From assembly GCF_016811105.1 (NCBI RefSeq), contig NZ_JAFBGM010000001.1:2298126-2362125 (forward strand): a stretch of 64,000 bases of DNA, in the 5' to 3' direction. Shown here piece after piece: positions 44,865 to 54,197 of this stretch. This DNA is from Aurantibacter crassamenti. Lineage in GTDB: Bacteria > Bacteroidota > Bacteroidia > Flavobacteriales > Flavobacteriaceae. The notes beneath the pieces were generated by a model that saw only the letters and a list, made by a program, of their open reading frames with translations, was not told the origin of the DNA and did not search any database. The position numbers and the translations under genes are program-made. Each line of letters opens with the position of its first letter. Positions within the stretch are counted from its first letter, which is position 1.

Positions 44865-44872
44865 TATATTTG
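44865..44872 (+). promoter_or_regulatory. -7 promoter box immediately before the FMN-binding gene
   Basis: TATATTTG, only 4 nt before the ATG at 44877. Transcription would start at or near the A of the ATG, so the mRNA may be leaderless. Confidence 0.55.
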
Positions 44873-44876
44873 TTTG

Positions 44877-45413
44877 ATGCGTTCACAAAAGACCACATAC
44901 AGTTTACTATTTGTAGTAACTTTTTTACTGCTTGGCTTTGGTCTTCCAAAGAAAATGGAAAAGAGGGTAGTGAAAGAGGTAGAAAAAACTTTTGAGGTTA
45001 CCGAAGTGTCTTTTGAATCCATTAATGTAGATAGCGGTTTAAATGCTGAACTACCTTCAAAAATAACAGAGAGTAACTTGAATGCAGTTTATAAAAACGA
45101 TGCCTTATTGGGGTATGTTTTTGTGGATCAAGCTTCTAGTAAAACTGCTAAATTTGATTATTTAGTGCTATTTAATAATAATCTTGAAATTGTGCATTCT
45201 AAAGTTTTAATTTATCGCGAAGAATATGGCGGTGAAATAGGAAGCAAAAGATGGTTGAAACAGTTTTTTGGTAAAACCGGAAGTGATCGCGTAGATTTTA
45301 AAACCAATATTGACGGAATTTCTGGGGCTACGATATCGGTACGTTCAATGACTACTGCAATTGATAATTTATTGCAAACCGTTGGTATTCTACAAGAAAA
45401 GAAAATTCTATAA
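44877..45413 (+). CDS. FMN-binding-domain protein (ApbE substrate type)
   Basis: 178 residues. An N-terminal hydrophobic segment (about 8-24) anchors or exports it. The FMN-binding domain contains the flavinylation motif DGISGATIS near residue 146, the Dxx(S/T)GAT context in which ApbE links FMN to Thr. Such domains carry electrons outside the cytoplasm (RnfG, NqrC, PplA). ATG 44877 is preferred to TTG 44874. The stop overlaps the start of the next gene (TAATG), so the two are coupled. No apbE is present in the window. Confidence 0.88.
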   Translation: MRSQKTTYSLLFVVTFLLLGFGLPKKMEKRVVKEVEKTFEVTEVSFESINVDSGLNAELPSKITESNLNAVYKNDALLGYVFVDQASSKTAKFDYLVLFNNNLEIVHSKVLIYREEYGGEIGSKRWLKQFFGKTGSDRVDFKTNIDGISGATISVRSMTTAIDNLLQTVGILQEKKIL

Positions 45414-45904
45414 TGCAGTTTAACGGATTACTGCTGACCTTTCCAAAAGAAATTAAAATCTTTATTGCCTGCTTTGTAGTCGTGCTTTCTATTGGCTTTT
45501 TTACAGGACTTTTATTTATTTCAGAAACGGATAGCAATCGTCCGGCTGGTATTGAAGAAAATTATTTGGGCAATGAAGATAATGAAGAAGCTGCCGAAAT
45601 GAAATTCAAAAAAAGTGAGCGACAAATGCTAACTATTGTGCACACCCATATACTCTCAATGTCTTTAATTTTCTTTTTACTTGGGGGTTTAGTATGGATA
45701 ACAAAAGCATCAAAAAAACTAAAATTATTTTTAACAATAGAGCCTTTTCTTTCAGTTATTTTAACTTTTGGTGGCATCTACCTGCTGTGGTCAGGTATAC
45801 TTTGGATGAAATATGTAGTTATTTGTTCAGGTATTTTAATGACCGCCACTTTTGCGGTCTCTGCGCTCTTAGTTTTGACGCAAACGCTCAGAAAGGGTCA
45901 ATAG
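45413..45904 (+). CDS. Hypothetical multi-pass membrane protein
   Basis: 163 residues with about four hydrophobic helices (roughly 14-36, 77-98, 108-124 and 131-155) and a charged acidic loop between the first two. A His in VHTHILSMS just before the second helix could bind a metal or haem, but this is speculative. Coupled to the FMN-binding gene by a one-base stop/start overlap, so it is probably its membrane partner. Family not recognised. Confidence 0.75.
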   Translation: MQFNGLLLTFPKEIKIFIACFVVVLSIGFFTGLLFISETDSNRPAGIEENYLGNEDNEEAAEMKFKKSERQMLTIVHTHILSMSLIFFLLGGLVWITKASKKLKLFLTIEPFLSVILTFGGIYLLWSGILWMKYVVICSGILMTATFAVSALLVLTQTLRKGQ

Positions 45905-45947
45905 TTCAAAGTTTGATAAACAGTGTGGAAACTGGCGTAAAATACAC

Positions 45948-45955
45948 TATATTTG
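45948..45955 (+). promoter_or_regulatory. -7 promoter box for guaB
   Basis: TATATTTG, 23 nt before the guaB ATG; the -33 element is weak. Confidence 0.6.
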
Positions 45956-45978
45956 CACGCAATTAATCTGTAATTGCA

Positions 45979-47451
45979 ATGAACGCCCACCAAAACAAAA
46001 TAGTAGGAGAAGGACTTACATACGATGACGTATTATTAGTGCCTGCCTATTCCGAAGTACTTCCTAGAGAAGTAGATATCAAAACAAAATTTACTCGTAA
46101 CATTACCATCAACGTTCCTGTGGTTTCAGCTGCTATGGATACCGTTACGGAATCTAGAATGGCAATAGCAATGGCACAAGAAGGTGGTATTGGTGTGCTG
46201 CATAAGAACATGTCAATTGAGCAGCAGGCCATGAAAGTGCGTAAAGTAAAGCGTGCTGAAAGTGGTATGATATTGGATCCAGTTACTTTACCTCTTGAAT
46301 CAAAAGTAAAAGATGCAAAGGCTGCAATGAAAGAGTTTAGTATAGGTGGTATACCTATTGTAGATGCTGATGGTGTCTTAATTGGTATTGTTACTAATCG
46401 TGATTTACGTTTTGAAAAAAATAATGAAAGACCAATTTCTGAAGTGATGACTTCTAAAAATTTGGTCACTACAAGTGAAGGAACTTCGTTAGCCCAAGCA
46501 GAAGATATTCTTCAAGAAAGTAAAATTGAAAAACTTCCGGTAGTAGATGATAATTACAAGCTAATTGGGTTAATTACATTTAGAGACATTACCAAGCTAA
46601 CACAAAAGCCAATGGCGAACAAAGATAGCTTTGGTCGTCTAAGAGTTGCTGCTGCAATTGGTGTGACAGGTGATGCTGTAGAAAGAGCAGAAGCATTGGT
46701 GAATGCTGGTGTGGATGCTGTGATTATAGATACCGCTCACGGGCATACCAAAGGTGTAGTGAGTGTTTTAAAAGAAGTTAAGAAGCGATTTCCAGAATTA
46801 GATGTTGTTGTTGGTAATATTGCTACTGGTGCTGCCGCTAAATATTTGGTAGAAGCAGGTGCTGATGCTGTAAAGGTGGGAATCGGTCCGGGGTCAATAT
46901 GTACGACACGGGTTGTAGCTGGAGTTGGTTTTCCTCAATTTTCAGCTGTTTTAGAAGTAGCGGCTGCTATAAAAGGGAGTGGTGTGCCAGTTATTGCAGA
47001 TGGTGGAATTCGATATACAGGAGATATTCCTAAAGCAATAGCAGCGGGGGCAGATACAGTGATGTTAGGTTCGTTATTAGCAGGAACACAAGAATCACCT
47101 GGTGAAACTATTATTTACGAAGGACGAAAATTCAAAACATACCGTGGTATGGGTTCAGTTGAAGCCATGAAAAAAGGTAGTAAGGATCGTTACTTTCAAG
47201 ATGTTGAAGATGATATTAAGAAGTTAGTTCCTGAAGGTATTGTTGGTCGTGTTCCCTATAAAGGTGAGCTTTATGAAAGTATTCATCAGTTTATTGGAGG
47301 TTTACGAGCAGGAATGGGGTATTGTGGTGCGAAAGATGTCGCTACATTACAAGAAACAGGACGCTTTGTTAAAATCACAGCAAGTGGTATTAACGAAAGT
47401 CATCCGCATGATGTTACCATTACTAAAGAGTCACCGAACTATAGTAGATAG
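45979..47451 (+). CDS. guaB: Inosine-5'-monophosphate dehydrogenase
   Basis: 490-residue cytosolic enzyme that oxidises IMP to XMP with NAD+, the first committed step to GMP. The (beta/alpha)8 barrel is interrupted at about 95-215 by a CBS-domain pair (MILDPVTLP... and [10 protein letters not shown]...). The catalytic Cys is in [11 protein letters not shown], the IMP-phosphate loop includes [10 protein letters not shown], and the flap has [10 protein letters not shown]. Length and order are standard. Confidence 0.97.
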   Translation: MNAHQNKIVGEGLTYDDVLLVPAYSEVLPREVDIKTKFTRNITINVPVVSAAMDTVTESRMAIAMAQEGGIGVLHKNMSIEQQAMKVRKVKRAESGMILDPVTLPLESKVKDAKAAMKEFSIGGIPIVDADGVLIGIVTNRDLRFEKNNERPISEVMTSKNLVTTSEGTSLAQAEDILQESKIEKLPVVDDNYKLIGLITFRDITKLTQKPMANKDSFGRLRVAAAIGVTGDAVERAEALVNAGVDAVIIDTAHGHTKGVVSVLKEVKKRFPELDVVVGNIATGAAAKYLVEAGADAVKVGIGPGSICTTRVVAGVGFPQFSAVLEVAAAIKGSGVPVIADGGIRYTGDIPKAIAAGADTVMLGSLLAGTQESPGETIIYEGRKFKTYRGMGSVEAMKKGSKDRYFQDVEDDIKKLVPEGIVGRVPYKGELYESIHQFIGGLRAGMGYCGAKDVATLQETGRFVKITASGINESHPHDVTITKESPNYSR

Positions 47452-47561
47452 TCAAATTTTAACTTTCTTCCGTATTTTTTAGTAGTATTTCCATAAGAAG
47501 TGGTACTTTTTAGTGCGTAAAAAACAACCCATAAAATTGTGGGTAACTCACTTTAAATAAA

Positions 47562-48206
47562 ATGGATTACGACAACAAGGCTGACGACTATTACAAACAT
47601 GGAAGACCTGAAATGTTGGCCTACCTCCCAGAGGGTTGTAAAACTATATTAGATATTGGTTGCGGTGAAGGGTCTTTTGCTAATCATATCAAGGAAAAGG
47701 AAAATCTTGAAGCTTGGGGCATTGAATTAATGCAGGACCCAGGTAAAGAAGCTGAAAAAAAGTTGGATAAGGTTTTTATTGGTCCTTGTGAAAATTTTAT
47801 TGAAGAACTTCCTGATAATTATTTTGATGCCATTTACTGCAATGATGTTTTAGAGCATTTGGTAGATCCTTATACCGTACTTTCTATTCTTAGAACGAAG
47901 CTAACGGATAGGGGAGTAGTTATCAGCTCCATTCCTAATATTCGATATCATGATGCTTTTAAGAAAATAATTCTACAAAAGAAATTTGAATACGAAGGGC
48001 ATGGCATTTTTGATAAAACCCATTTACGTTTTTTTACCAAAAGTAGTATTGCAAAAATGTATGAAGATTTAGGGTATCAAATTGTTAGTCATGAAGGCGT
48101 CAATCGCACCCGGTCACTAAAGCCATATCTTTATAATATACCATTTTTCTTTACAGCGATGGATATGTTTTATTTGCAATTTGCAACGGTTGCAAAGCGA
48201 GCGTGA
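47562..48206 (+). CDS. Class I SAM-dependent methyltransferase
   Basis: 214 residues. The SAM-binding motif I is ILDIGCGEGSFANHI near residue 32, with motif post-I WGIELMQD and motif IV-like YCNDVLEHLVDPY. These Methyltransf_23-type proteins often modify quinones, lipids or small molecules; the substrate is unknown. Stand-alone between guaB and a converging XRE gene (3-bp gap). Confidence 0.9.
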   Translation: MDYDNKADDYYKHGRPEMLAYLPEGCKTILDIGCGEGSFANHIKEKENLEAWGIELMQDPGKEAEKKLDKVFIGPCENFIEELPDNYFDAIYCNDVLEHLVDPYTVLSILRTKLTDRGVVISSIPNIRYHDAFKKIILQKKFEYEGHGIFDKTHLRFFTKSSIAKMYEDLGYQIVSHEGVNRTRSLKPYLYNIPFFFTAMDMFYLQFATVAKRA

Positions 48207-48209
48207 TTT

Positions 48210-48422
48210 TTAATTCTTATCGTTTTGAAACTCCAAAATATCACCAGGTTGACATTCTAAAACCTCGCAGATAGCTTCAAGCGTCGTGAATCGTACAGCT
48301 TTTGCTTTTCCTTTTTTTAAGATCGATAGGTTAGACATGGTAATACCGACCCTTTCTGAGAGTTCGGTGAGTGACATTTTTCGCTTTGCAAGCATCACAT
48401 CGAGGTTTATGATTATGGCCAT
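48210..48422 (-). CDS. XRE-family helix-turn-helix regulator (YozG-like)
   Basis: 70-residue single-domain Cro/C1-type regulator. The helix-turn-helix is SLTELSERVGITMSNLSILKKG, followed by the typical C-terminal TLEAICEVLECQPGDILEF. This size and ending fit the small regulators that accompany DUF2975 membrane proteins. The two genes are 4 bp apart. A two-site operator candidate lies upstream of the pair. Confidence 0.92.
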   Translation of the reverse strand: MAIIINLDVMLAKRKMSLTELSERVGITMSNLSILKKGKAKAVRFTTLEAICEVLECQPGDILEFQNDKN

Positions 48423-48426
48423 GCCT

Positions 48427-49071
48427 TTATATTGTTAAGTCGTTTTCTTCTTTTAATTGCGCTCCTAATCGAAAGGCTTCTGCTATTACTAATAAGAAAA
48501 GATAGATGAAAAGTGTGTCGAACTCCATTAAAGAAAAAACATTGAATGCATTAAATTCTAGACCACTGTATTCTAATTTGGAACTAAAATATGTTGCTGA
48601 ACTTAAGGTCGACAATCTATCGAAGAATAAAATAATTAATCCTAAAATCGCTATCCATCTTAGTCGAATAGCATTCTTAACAACAAGAAAATTTCCGGTT
48701 TTTGCTGATTCCAAAATATGAACTATTTGTCGAATAGAAAAAAGAATACAAATGTTTATAGAAAGTGTAAACAGACCATGTAGTGCAATAAAACTTTTTG
48801 GTAATGTGTCAGATGACATAATGCCCATTGCATCTTTGATAACGAACATTCCGTTTTCCAATTCAGAGGAAACATGAAATGCACCTTCATTAACCAATGA
48901 AAACATTACAGGAAAGCTCATGTTATTTGTAAATGTATTGGTAACTAAAACCAAGATGCCTATGATGGCCCATATGCTTAATGAAAAAGCAAGTAGAAAG
49001 AATCCAATCCTAAAAATTCCCAAAAGAAATGTGATAAGCTTAAGATCTTTAATTTTTTGCGAACTGTTCAT
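48427..49071 (-). CDS. DUF2975 membrane protein
   Basis: 214 residues from the ATG at 49071 (MNSSQKIKDLK), chosen because it precedes the first helix closely; the longer frame from 49122 adds an unlikely N-terminus. There are four hydrophobic helices, at about 14-42, 88-110, 131-150 and 178-200, as is usual for DUF2975. The family is regularly paired with a small XRE regulator, as here, but its function is not established. Confidence 0.87.
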   Translation of the reverse strand: MNSSQKIKDLKLITFLLGIFRIGFFLLAFSLSIWAIIGILVLVTNTFTNNMSFPVMFSLVNEGAFHVSSELENGMFVIKDAMGIMSSDTLPKSFIALHGLFTLSINICILFSIRQIVHILESAKTGNFLVVKNAIRLRWIAILGLIILFFDRLSTLSSATYFSSKLEYSGLEFNAFNVFSLMEFDTLFIYLFLLVIAEAFRLGAQLKEENDLTI

Positions 49072-49108
49072 AATTGATATCTGTTTATTAACGTAAAGAA
49101 ACAAAAAA

Positions 49109-49139
49109 TTATCGATAAACAATAAATAATTATTGATAA
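49109..49139 (-). promoter_or_regulatory. Two-site operator candidate upstream of DUF2975-XRE
   Basis: TTATCGATAA (49109-49118) and TTATTGATAA (49130-49139) are 21 bp apart centre to centre, two helical turns. They lie 38-68 bp upstream of the DUF2975 ATG, the expected place for autoregulation by the XRE protein. Confidence 0.55.
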
Positions 49140-49245
49140 TTAAGCATTAATTCAATTTTGTATGCTCATATTAAGAAGTAAAACATTGGTTTATTAGAAT
49201 AGTCTTAAATCTTCTAATTATCCACCAAAAACACAAAACATGAAG

Positions 49246-50002
49246 TTAAAGATCTACATGAGGTTGGTTGTGTTAAGTTTATAAAGATCAGATCTTTGAT
49301 AAATAAATCTAGAATTTGCAGAATATTTTATTTAAAAACTGTGTGTTTAATTCTATGGATTCGCCCTTTATTTTTGAAGCATTAAAGATCTACTTCAATA
49401 GAAATGCGATAAATAAATAGAGATCAGACAATTGCTAAATGTTGCTTTATTATAAGGAAAGGAGTTTGAAGAATTTTCATAATTACATGAAATAGAATGT
49501 GTTATGTTGCAATTTTGAAGAACATCAAAACTCAATATATTTTGCATGAAATGCGAAACACTATATTCACTATATAAGTATGATCTATAGATCTACAATA
49601 GTCTAAATAACATTCAAATCACGAGCTGTAAAACGATTATTAATCGACATTTACGATAAACAATGCAGCGTTAAAGATCAACATTAAAATAGTATCAGTA
49701 ATAAAATGAAGATCAGCTTGTTACTTATAAAACCTAAAATTATTGGGTAGAAATCAACATAATTGACCTTTAAATCTAGTTAATTTCAATAAAAAATATG
49801 ATGATACATATGGGTGAATACGTTCGTGTAGATTGTAAATACTATATAAGTATGAAAATAAGACTTATATTGATGCCTAGTTCCTAATACATTTATCAAG
49901 ATATTCAGGAATGCGAAAAACGATGCGATTAACTAATAATATGTTTAAAGATCAACGTTAGTTTAGTCGCGTAAAATACTGATTAGTAATACGTTGTTAC
50001 TT
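49246..50002. repeat. Degenerate four-copy GATC-rich repeat in a non-coding tract
   Basis: TTAAAGATC(T/A)AC occurs at 49246, 49382, 49671 and 49945. At least three copies continue into a loosely conserved block containing AGATCAG or a variant and ending like TTGTTACTT. ACTATATAAGTATGA is repeated exactly at 49569 and 49841. The last two units are 272-276 bp apart at four landmarks. Ten GATC sites fall within ~700 bp. The last copy runs into the 3' end of the thioredoxin gene. No gene was found in 49123-49996. Confidence 0.6.
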
Positions 50003-50527
50003 GCTGGCAGTGTACTCTTTCCAGTCTTTATTTTTGTAAATATTCTCGCCAAAGTATTTTGCGATTTCCAAAAAGGGTTTTGGCTTTTGGTAACCAGGTA
50101 CTGGTGAAAGCATATTCATTTCTTCGTCTAAAAATACAGTAGTCGGGTAGCTCATTTTACCTTGCATTAATGCAGCAGCAAATTCGTGATATCCATTTCT
50201 ACCGGAAGGCACAAATTTAAAAGTCTTCCCCTTGTATTCTATCTCTTCTTTTCCTTCGCCGTCTAATTTAACCATGTAGTAGTTTTTAGACATGTATTCA
50301 GCAACCTCTTCATTTTGAAAAGTATCTTTATCCATTTTTTTACACCATCCACACCAATCTGTATAAATGTCAACAAAAACTTTTTTAGGCTTTTTATCTG
50401 TCGCAGCCATTTCAGCAGCTTCACTCCAAGTCAACCATTCAACTTCTTGAGCGTTTGTATTTAAAGTGAATAAAATGAAAGCGAAAAATGCTATTATTTT
50501 ATAAGTATTTTGAGATGATGGGGTCAT
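49997..50527 (-). CDS. Exported thioredoxin-family protein
   Basis: 176 residues with a signal peptide (FFAFILFTLNTNAQ). The thioredoxin fold carries CGWC in IYTDWCGWCKKMD near residue 60 and a cis-Pro in MSYPTTVFLDE. The long insert between them (VKLDGEGKEEIEYKGKTF) is typical of DUF255/thioredoxin_7-type periplasmic proteins in Bacteroidota. Probably a disulfide reductase or chaperone in the envelope; the partner is unknown. Confidence 0.9.
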   Translation of the reverse strand: MTPSSQNTYKIIAFFAFILFTLNTNAQEVEWLTWSEAAEMAATDKKPKKVFVDIYTDWCGWCKKMDKDTFQNEEVAEYMSKNYYMVKLDGEGKEEIEYKGKTFKFVPSGRNGYHEFAAALMQGKMSYPTTVFLDEEMNMLSPVPGYQKPKPFLEIAKYFGENIYKNKDWKEYTASK

Positions 50528-50811
50528 ATCTAATTTTTCTACTTGAACTTAGTCCAATTTCTATACCAAAACTAACGATTTTTCATCGTGTTTATTTTAA
50601 ATAACATTCTTCCAGAGAATAATAACCTGAGCTTTGTTTTTCAATTCAGAGTTGACAATTGAAAAGATTAGGTTTTTAGAAGAACAAAAGAATAATGTTT
50701 TTTTATTTAATGAAAGTGTTTGCTAGGTAATGAACATCGGGTAATTATTCGCATTGAACTGTCATGTAAAGCATTGGCATAATTTGCAATATCATAAAGC
50801 TAGATACCAAA

Positions 50812-50842
50812 AAAAAGCGGCCATTTTAAATGACCGCTTTTC
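50812..50842 (-). terminator. Intrinsic terminator of lysA
   Basis: AAAGCGG and CCGCTTT with inner CATTT/AAATG pairing form a stem with one wobble. On the minus strand a run of T follows, 7 nt past the lysA stop. The remaining 280 bp up to the thioredoxin gene show no gene. Confidence 0.8.
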
Positions 50843-50848
50843 GTTTTT

Positions 50849-52087
50849 TTAAACTCCTGCTTTTTCCTTTTTCTTTTCAAATAGATTTTTCACATCTACT
50901 TGATTTTTGATAAGGTCATCAAAGGTTTCACGCTCTCTAATGAGATGCGCTTTCCCCTCATGCCAAAGTACTTCTGGCGGGCGAAATCTAGAATTATAAT
51001 TACTAGCCATTGTAAAACAATAGGCACCTGCATTTTTAAAACAAAGAATATCGCCTTCAGAAATTTCATTAATTCTTACGTTATTTCCGAAAGTGTCTGT
51101 TTCACAGATATAACCAACTACAGAATAATATCGTTCACGACCATTGCTATTTGAAATATTTATAATTGAGTGGTTAGCACCATAAAGCATTGGGCGAATC
51201 AAATGATTAAATCCTGAATCGATGCTTGCAAAAACAGTAGATGTAGTTTGTTTTACTACATTAACTTTTGCAAGAAAATGTCCAGCTTCGCTTACCAAGA
51301 ATTTTCCAGGTTCAAAGGCAAGCGTCAAATCTTTACCATATTCAGTACAGAATTGATTAAAACGTTTACCTAGTTTTTTTCCTAATTCTTCAACGTTAGT
51401 CTCAATATCTCCTGATTTGTAAGGCACTTTAAAACCACTACCGAAATCGATAAAATCGAGATTCTTGAAATTCTTAGCATTTTCGAATAATATTTCTGAA
51501 GCATATAAGAATACATCAATATCAAGAATATCACTGCCTGTATGCATGTGAATTCCGTTGATATTCATTTTGGTAACTTCAACAATACGAAGTAAATGTG
51601 GAATTTGGTGAATACTAATTCCGAATTTCGAATCGATATGACCTACAGAAATATTTGAATTTCCACCAGCCATTACATGCGGATTTATACGCACACAAAC
51701 AGGAACGTCAGGATGCTTATTTCCGAACTGTTCTAAGATAGAAAGGTTGTCTATATTAATTTGAACACCTAAAGCAGATGCTTCTTCTATTTCTTCTAAT
51801 GAAACACCATTTGGAGTGAAAATGATAGATTCAGGTTTAAAACCTGCTAATAATCCAAGATTTACTTCTTGTATAGAAACTGTATCTAAACCACTACCTA
51901 ATGAATTCAATAATTTGAGAATGCTCAAATTTGACAAAGCCTTAGCTGCATAATTTAGCCGCAGGTGCTTTACATTACTAAAAGCATTTGTAAGTCTATT
52001 GAATTGACTAGTGATTTTTTCAGAGTCATATACATATACGGGATCTCCGAATGTTTTTGCAATTTTTAATAAATCAGCATTCTTCAT
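50849..52087 (-). CDS. lysA: Diaminopimelate decarboxylase
   Basis: 412-residue PLP enzyme making L-lysine from meso-diaminopimelate. The PLP lysine is in LNYAAKALSN, the phosphate-binding segments include DFGSGF and EPGKFLVSEAG, and the substrate-binding C-terminal motif is YICETDTFG with AGAYCFTMASNYN. It lies at the normal length and has a complete promoter and a terminator. Confidence 0.95.
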   Translation of the reverse strand: MKNADLLKIAKTFGDPVYVYDSEKITSQFNRLTNAFSNVKHLRLNYAAKALSNLSILKLLNSLGSGLDTVSIQEVNLGLLAGFKPESIIFTPNGVSLEEIEEASALGVQINIDNLSILEQFGNKHPDVPVCVRINPHVMAGGNSNISVGHIDSKFGISIHQIPHLLRIVEVTKMNINGIHMHTGSDILDIDVFLYASEILFENAKNFKNLDFIDFGSGFKVPYKSGDIETNVEELGKKLGKRFNQFCTEYGKDLTLAFEPGKFLVSEAGHFLAKVNVVKQTTSTVFASIDSGFNHLIRPMLYGANHSIINISNSNGRERYYSVVGYICETDTFGNNVRINEISEGDILCFKNAGAYCFTMASNYNSRFRPPEVLWHEGKAHLIRERETFDDLIKNQVDVKNLFEKKKEKAGV

Positions 52088-52106
52088 GTTAAGTTTGTAT
52101 TTAGCG

Positions 52107-52137
52107 CAAATCTAGGATGTTAAACGCGATTGCGCAA
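52107..52137 (-). promoter_or_regulatory. Promoter for lysA
   Basis: On the minus strand: TTG, 20 nt, then TAGATTTG, 19 nt before the ATG. Both Bacteroidota elements are at near-ideal spacing. Confidence 0.7.
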
Positions 52138-52253
52138 AAAATAATATCCTCATGATAAAAAATACAACAAAAAGTTACAAATGTAACAATATAGATTATT
52201 TATTTTGTGTCATTGCATGATGAATCGTATTTTTAAACACTTAATAGAAACAA

Positions 52254-52892
52254 ATGAAACTTCCTTTATTCCCGTTACAATCTGTGTTTTTTCCGGGTGA
52301 AACTGTACCCTTACATATTTTTGAAGATCGTTATAAGCAGTTAATACAAGATTGCCGTAATGAGGCTATTACTTTTGGTATTCCTGTTTATATACATGAC
52401 AGTGTTGCGTATGGTACTGAAGTGCAATTGGTTGAAGTTGTGACAGCCTATGAGAATGGAGAAATGGATGTGAAATGTGTAGCGCGACAGGTTTTCAAAA
52501 TAGAATCATTTGAAAGACAAATGTCAGGAAAATTGTATGCAGGTGGTAATGTCCGTTTTTTAGATACTATCAATGATGGCACTGATTTGTCGAAAAAACG
52601 GGTGTTGGAAAAAATTGAAGAATTATATGGGTTAATGGATGTGCCTTTTACGCCAATTCCTCTAGAAAAATTCAATAGTTATATTCTGGCTCATAAAATG
52701 GGACTTTCTTTTGAACAAGAGTTTCAATTGCTTCAGCTAGCAAAAGAAAGTGAGCGACTTTCGTTTATTAAAGGCCATTTAATGGCAACTATTTCAGTGC
52801 TTAATGCAGTTGGTCGCACCAAAAAAGCAATTGAATTAAATGGTCATTTCAAAAATTTTGATCCACTAGATTTTGAAGATTTTAAAAATTAG
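52254..52892 (+). CDS. LON N-terminal (substrate-binding) domain protein
   Basis: 212 residues made only of the Lon N-terminal domain (LPLFPLQSVFFPGETVPLHIFEDRYKQL) and its helical extension; there is no AAA+ or protease domain. Such stand-alone proteins are common in Bacteroidota, and may act as adaptors or have an unrelated role. It precedes sucC, which has its own promoter. Confidence 0.9.
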   Translation: MKLPLFPLQSVFFPGETVPLHIFEDRYKQLIQDCRNEAITFGIPVYIHDSVAYGTEVQLVEVVTAYENGEMDVKCVARQVFKIESFERQMSGKLYAGGNVRFLDTINDGTDLSKKRVLEKIEELYGLMDVPFTPIPLEKFNSYILAHKMGLSFEQEFQLLQLAKESERLSFIKGHLMATISVLNAVGRTKKAIELNGHFKNFDPLDFEDFKN

Positions 52893-52924
52893 TTGGTATT
52901 ACAACCCTTTTTAGGTCAACTCGC

Positions 52925-52954
52925 TTGTAATTCGCCTGTCGTTTCCTATTTTTG
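52925..52954 (+). promoter_or_regulatory. Promoter for sucC
   Basis: TTG, 19 nt, then TATTTTTG: ideal Bacteroidota promoter, 26 nt before the ATG. Confidence 0.75.
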
Positions 52955-52980
52955 CATTTGAACTTATATACCTTTAATCA

Positions 52981-54174
52981 ATGAATCTTCACGAATATCA
53001 AGGAAAAGAGATTTTAGCCAGTTTTGGAGTACGTATACAACGTGGTATAGTTGCCCAAAGCGCTAATGAAGCAGTAGAAGCTGCAAAAAAACTTACTGAG
53101 GAAACCGGTACTGGTTGGCATGTTATTAAGGCCCAAGTACATGCAGGTGGTCGTGGTAAAGGAGGCGGTGTGAAACTTGCTAAGAACTTGAAAGAAGTTG
53201 AAGAGATTGCAGGCCAAATAATTGGTATGAACTTGATTACGCCGCAGACATCTGCTGAAGGTAAAAAAGTACACCAGGTATTGGTTGCTGAAGATGTGTA
53301 TTACCCAGGTGAAAGTGAAACCAGCGAATTTTATATGTCGGTTTTACTAAATAGAGGTACAGGACGAAACATGATTATGTATTCTACAGAGGGTGGAATG
53401 GATATTGAAGAGGTTGCAGAAAGCACACCACATTTAATTTATACTGAAGAAATTGATCCAGCTACAGGCATCTTGCCATTTCAAGCTAGAAAAATTGCTT
53501 TCAATCTTGGACTATCAGGTACGGCGTTTAAAGAAATGACCAAATTTGTTTCAAGTTTGTACAAGGCATATGTAGAAAGTGATTCAAGTATGTTTGAAAT
53601 CAATCCGGTGTTGAAAACATCAGATGATTTGATAATGGCAGTAGATGCTAAAGTAACTATTGATGATAATGCCTTATTCCGTAGAAAACAATATGCTGAA
53701 ATGCGTGATTTGCGTGAAGAGAATCCAATTGAAGTTGAAGCTGGTGAAGTAGGTTTGAGCTATGTTGATTTAGATGGTAATGTTGGCTGTATGGTTAACG
53801 GTGCTGGCTTAGCAATGGCTACAATGGATTTAATTAAGATGGCAGGTGGTGAGCCAGCTAACTTTTTAGACGTTGGTGGTACTGCAGATGCAAAAAGAGT
53901 AGAAGAAGCTTTTAGGATCATCTTAAAGGATCCTGCTGTTAAAGCAATATTAATAAATATCTTCGGTGGTATTGTACGTTGTGATCGTGTAGCACAAGGT
54001 GTTGTTGATGCTTATAAAAATATGGGTGATGCTATACAAGTGCCAATAATTGTAAGATTACAAGGTACGAACGCTGAATTAGCTAAAGAGATAATTGACA
54101 ATTCAGGTCTAGCTGTTCATTCAGCGGTACAGTTTCAAGAAGCTGCTGATAAAGTAAAAGAAGTGTTAGCATAA
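52981..54174 (+). CDS. sucC: Succinyl-CoA synthetase beta subunit (ADP-forming)
   Basis: 397-residue TCA-cycle subunit with an N-terminal ATP-grasp fold (MNLHEYQGKEIL, then VHAGGRGKGGGVKLA nucleotide-binding loop) and a C-terminal CoA-ligase domain (FLDVGGTADAKRVEEAF, NIFGGIVRCD). Its partner sucD is not adjacent, and a terminator follows, so alpha and beta subunits are encoded apart; unlinked sucC/sucD is common in Bacteroidota. Confidence 0.97.
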   Translation: MNLHEYQGKEILASFGVRIQRGIVAQSANEAVEAAKKLTEETGTGWHVIKAQVHAGGRGKGGGVKLAKNLKEVEEIAGQIIGMNLITPQTSAEGKKVHQVLVAEDVYYPGESETSEFYMSVLLNRGTGRNMIMYSTEGGMDIEEVAESTPHLIYTEEIDPATGILPFQARKIAFNLGLSGTAFKEMTKFVSSLYKAYVESDSSMFEINPVLKTSDDLIMAVDAKVTIDDNALFRRKQYAEMRDLREENPIEVEAGEVGLSYVDLDGNVGCMVNGAGLAMATMDLIKMAGGEPANFLDVGGTADAKRVEEAFRIILKDPAVKAILINIFGGIVRCDRVAQGVVDAYKNMGDAIQVPIIVRLQGTNAELAKEIIDNSGLAVHSAVQFQEAADKVKEVLA

Positions 54175-54197
54175 TACTTCAAAACATATAAAAATTA

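Noticed and set aside
49072-49122. 17-residue N-terminal extension of the DUF2975 protein
   Set aside because: It would start inside the operator candidate, and the ATG at 49071 gives a normal family start.
49240-49284. Short ATG frame MKLKIYMRLVVLSL
   Set aside because: Fourteen codons only, and its start is part of the repeated GATC motif; resembles a signal-peptide start but ends at once.
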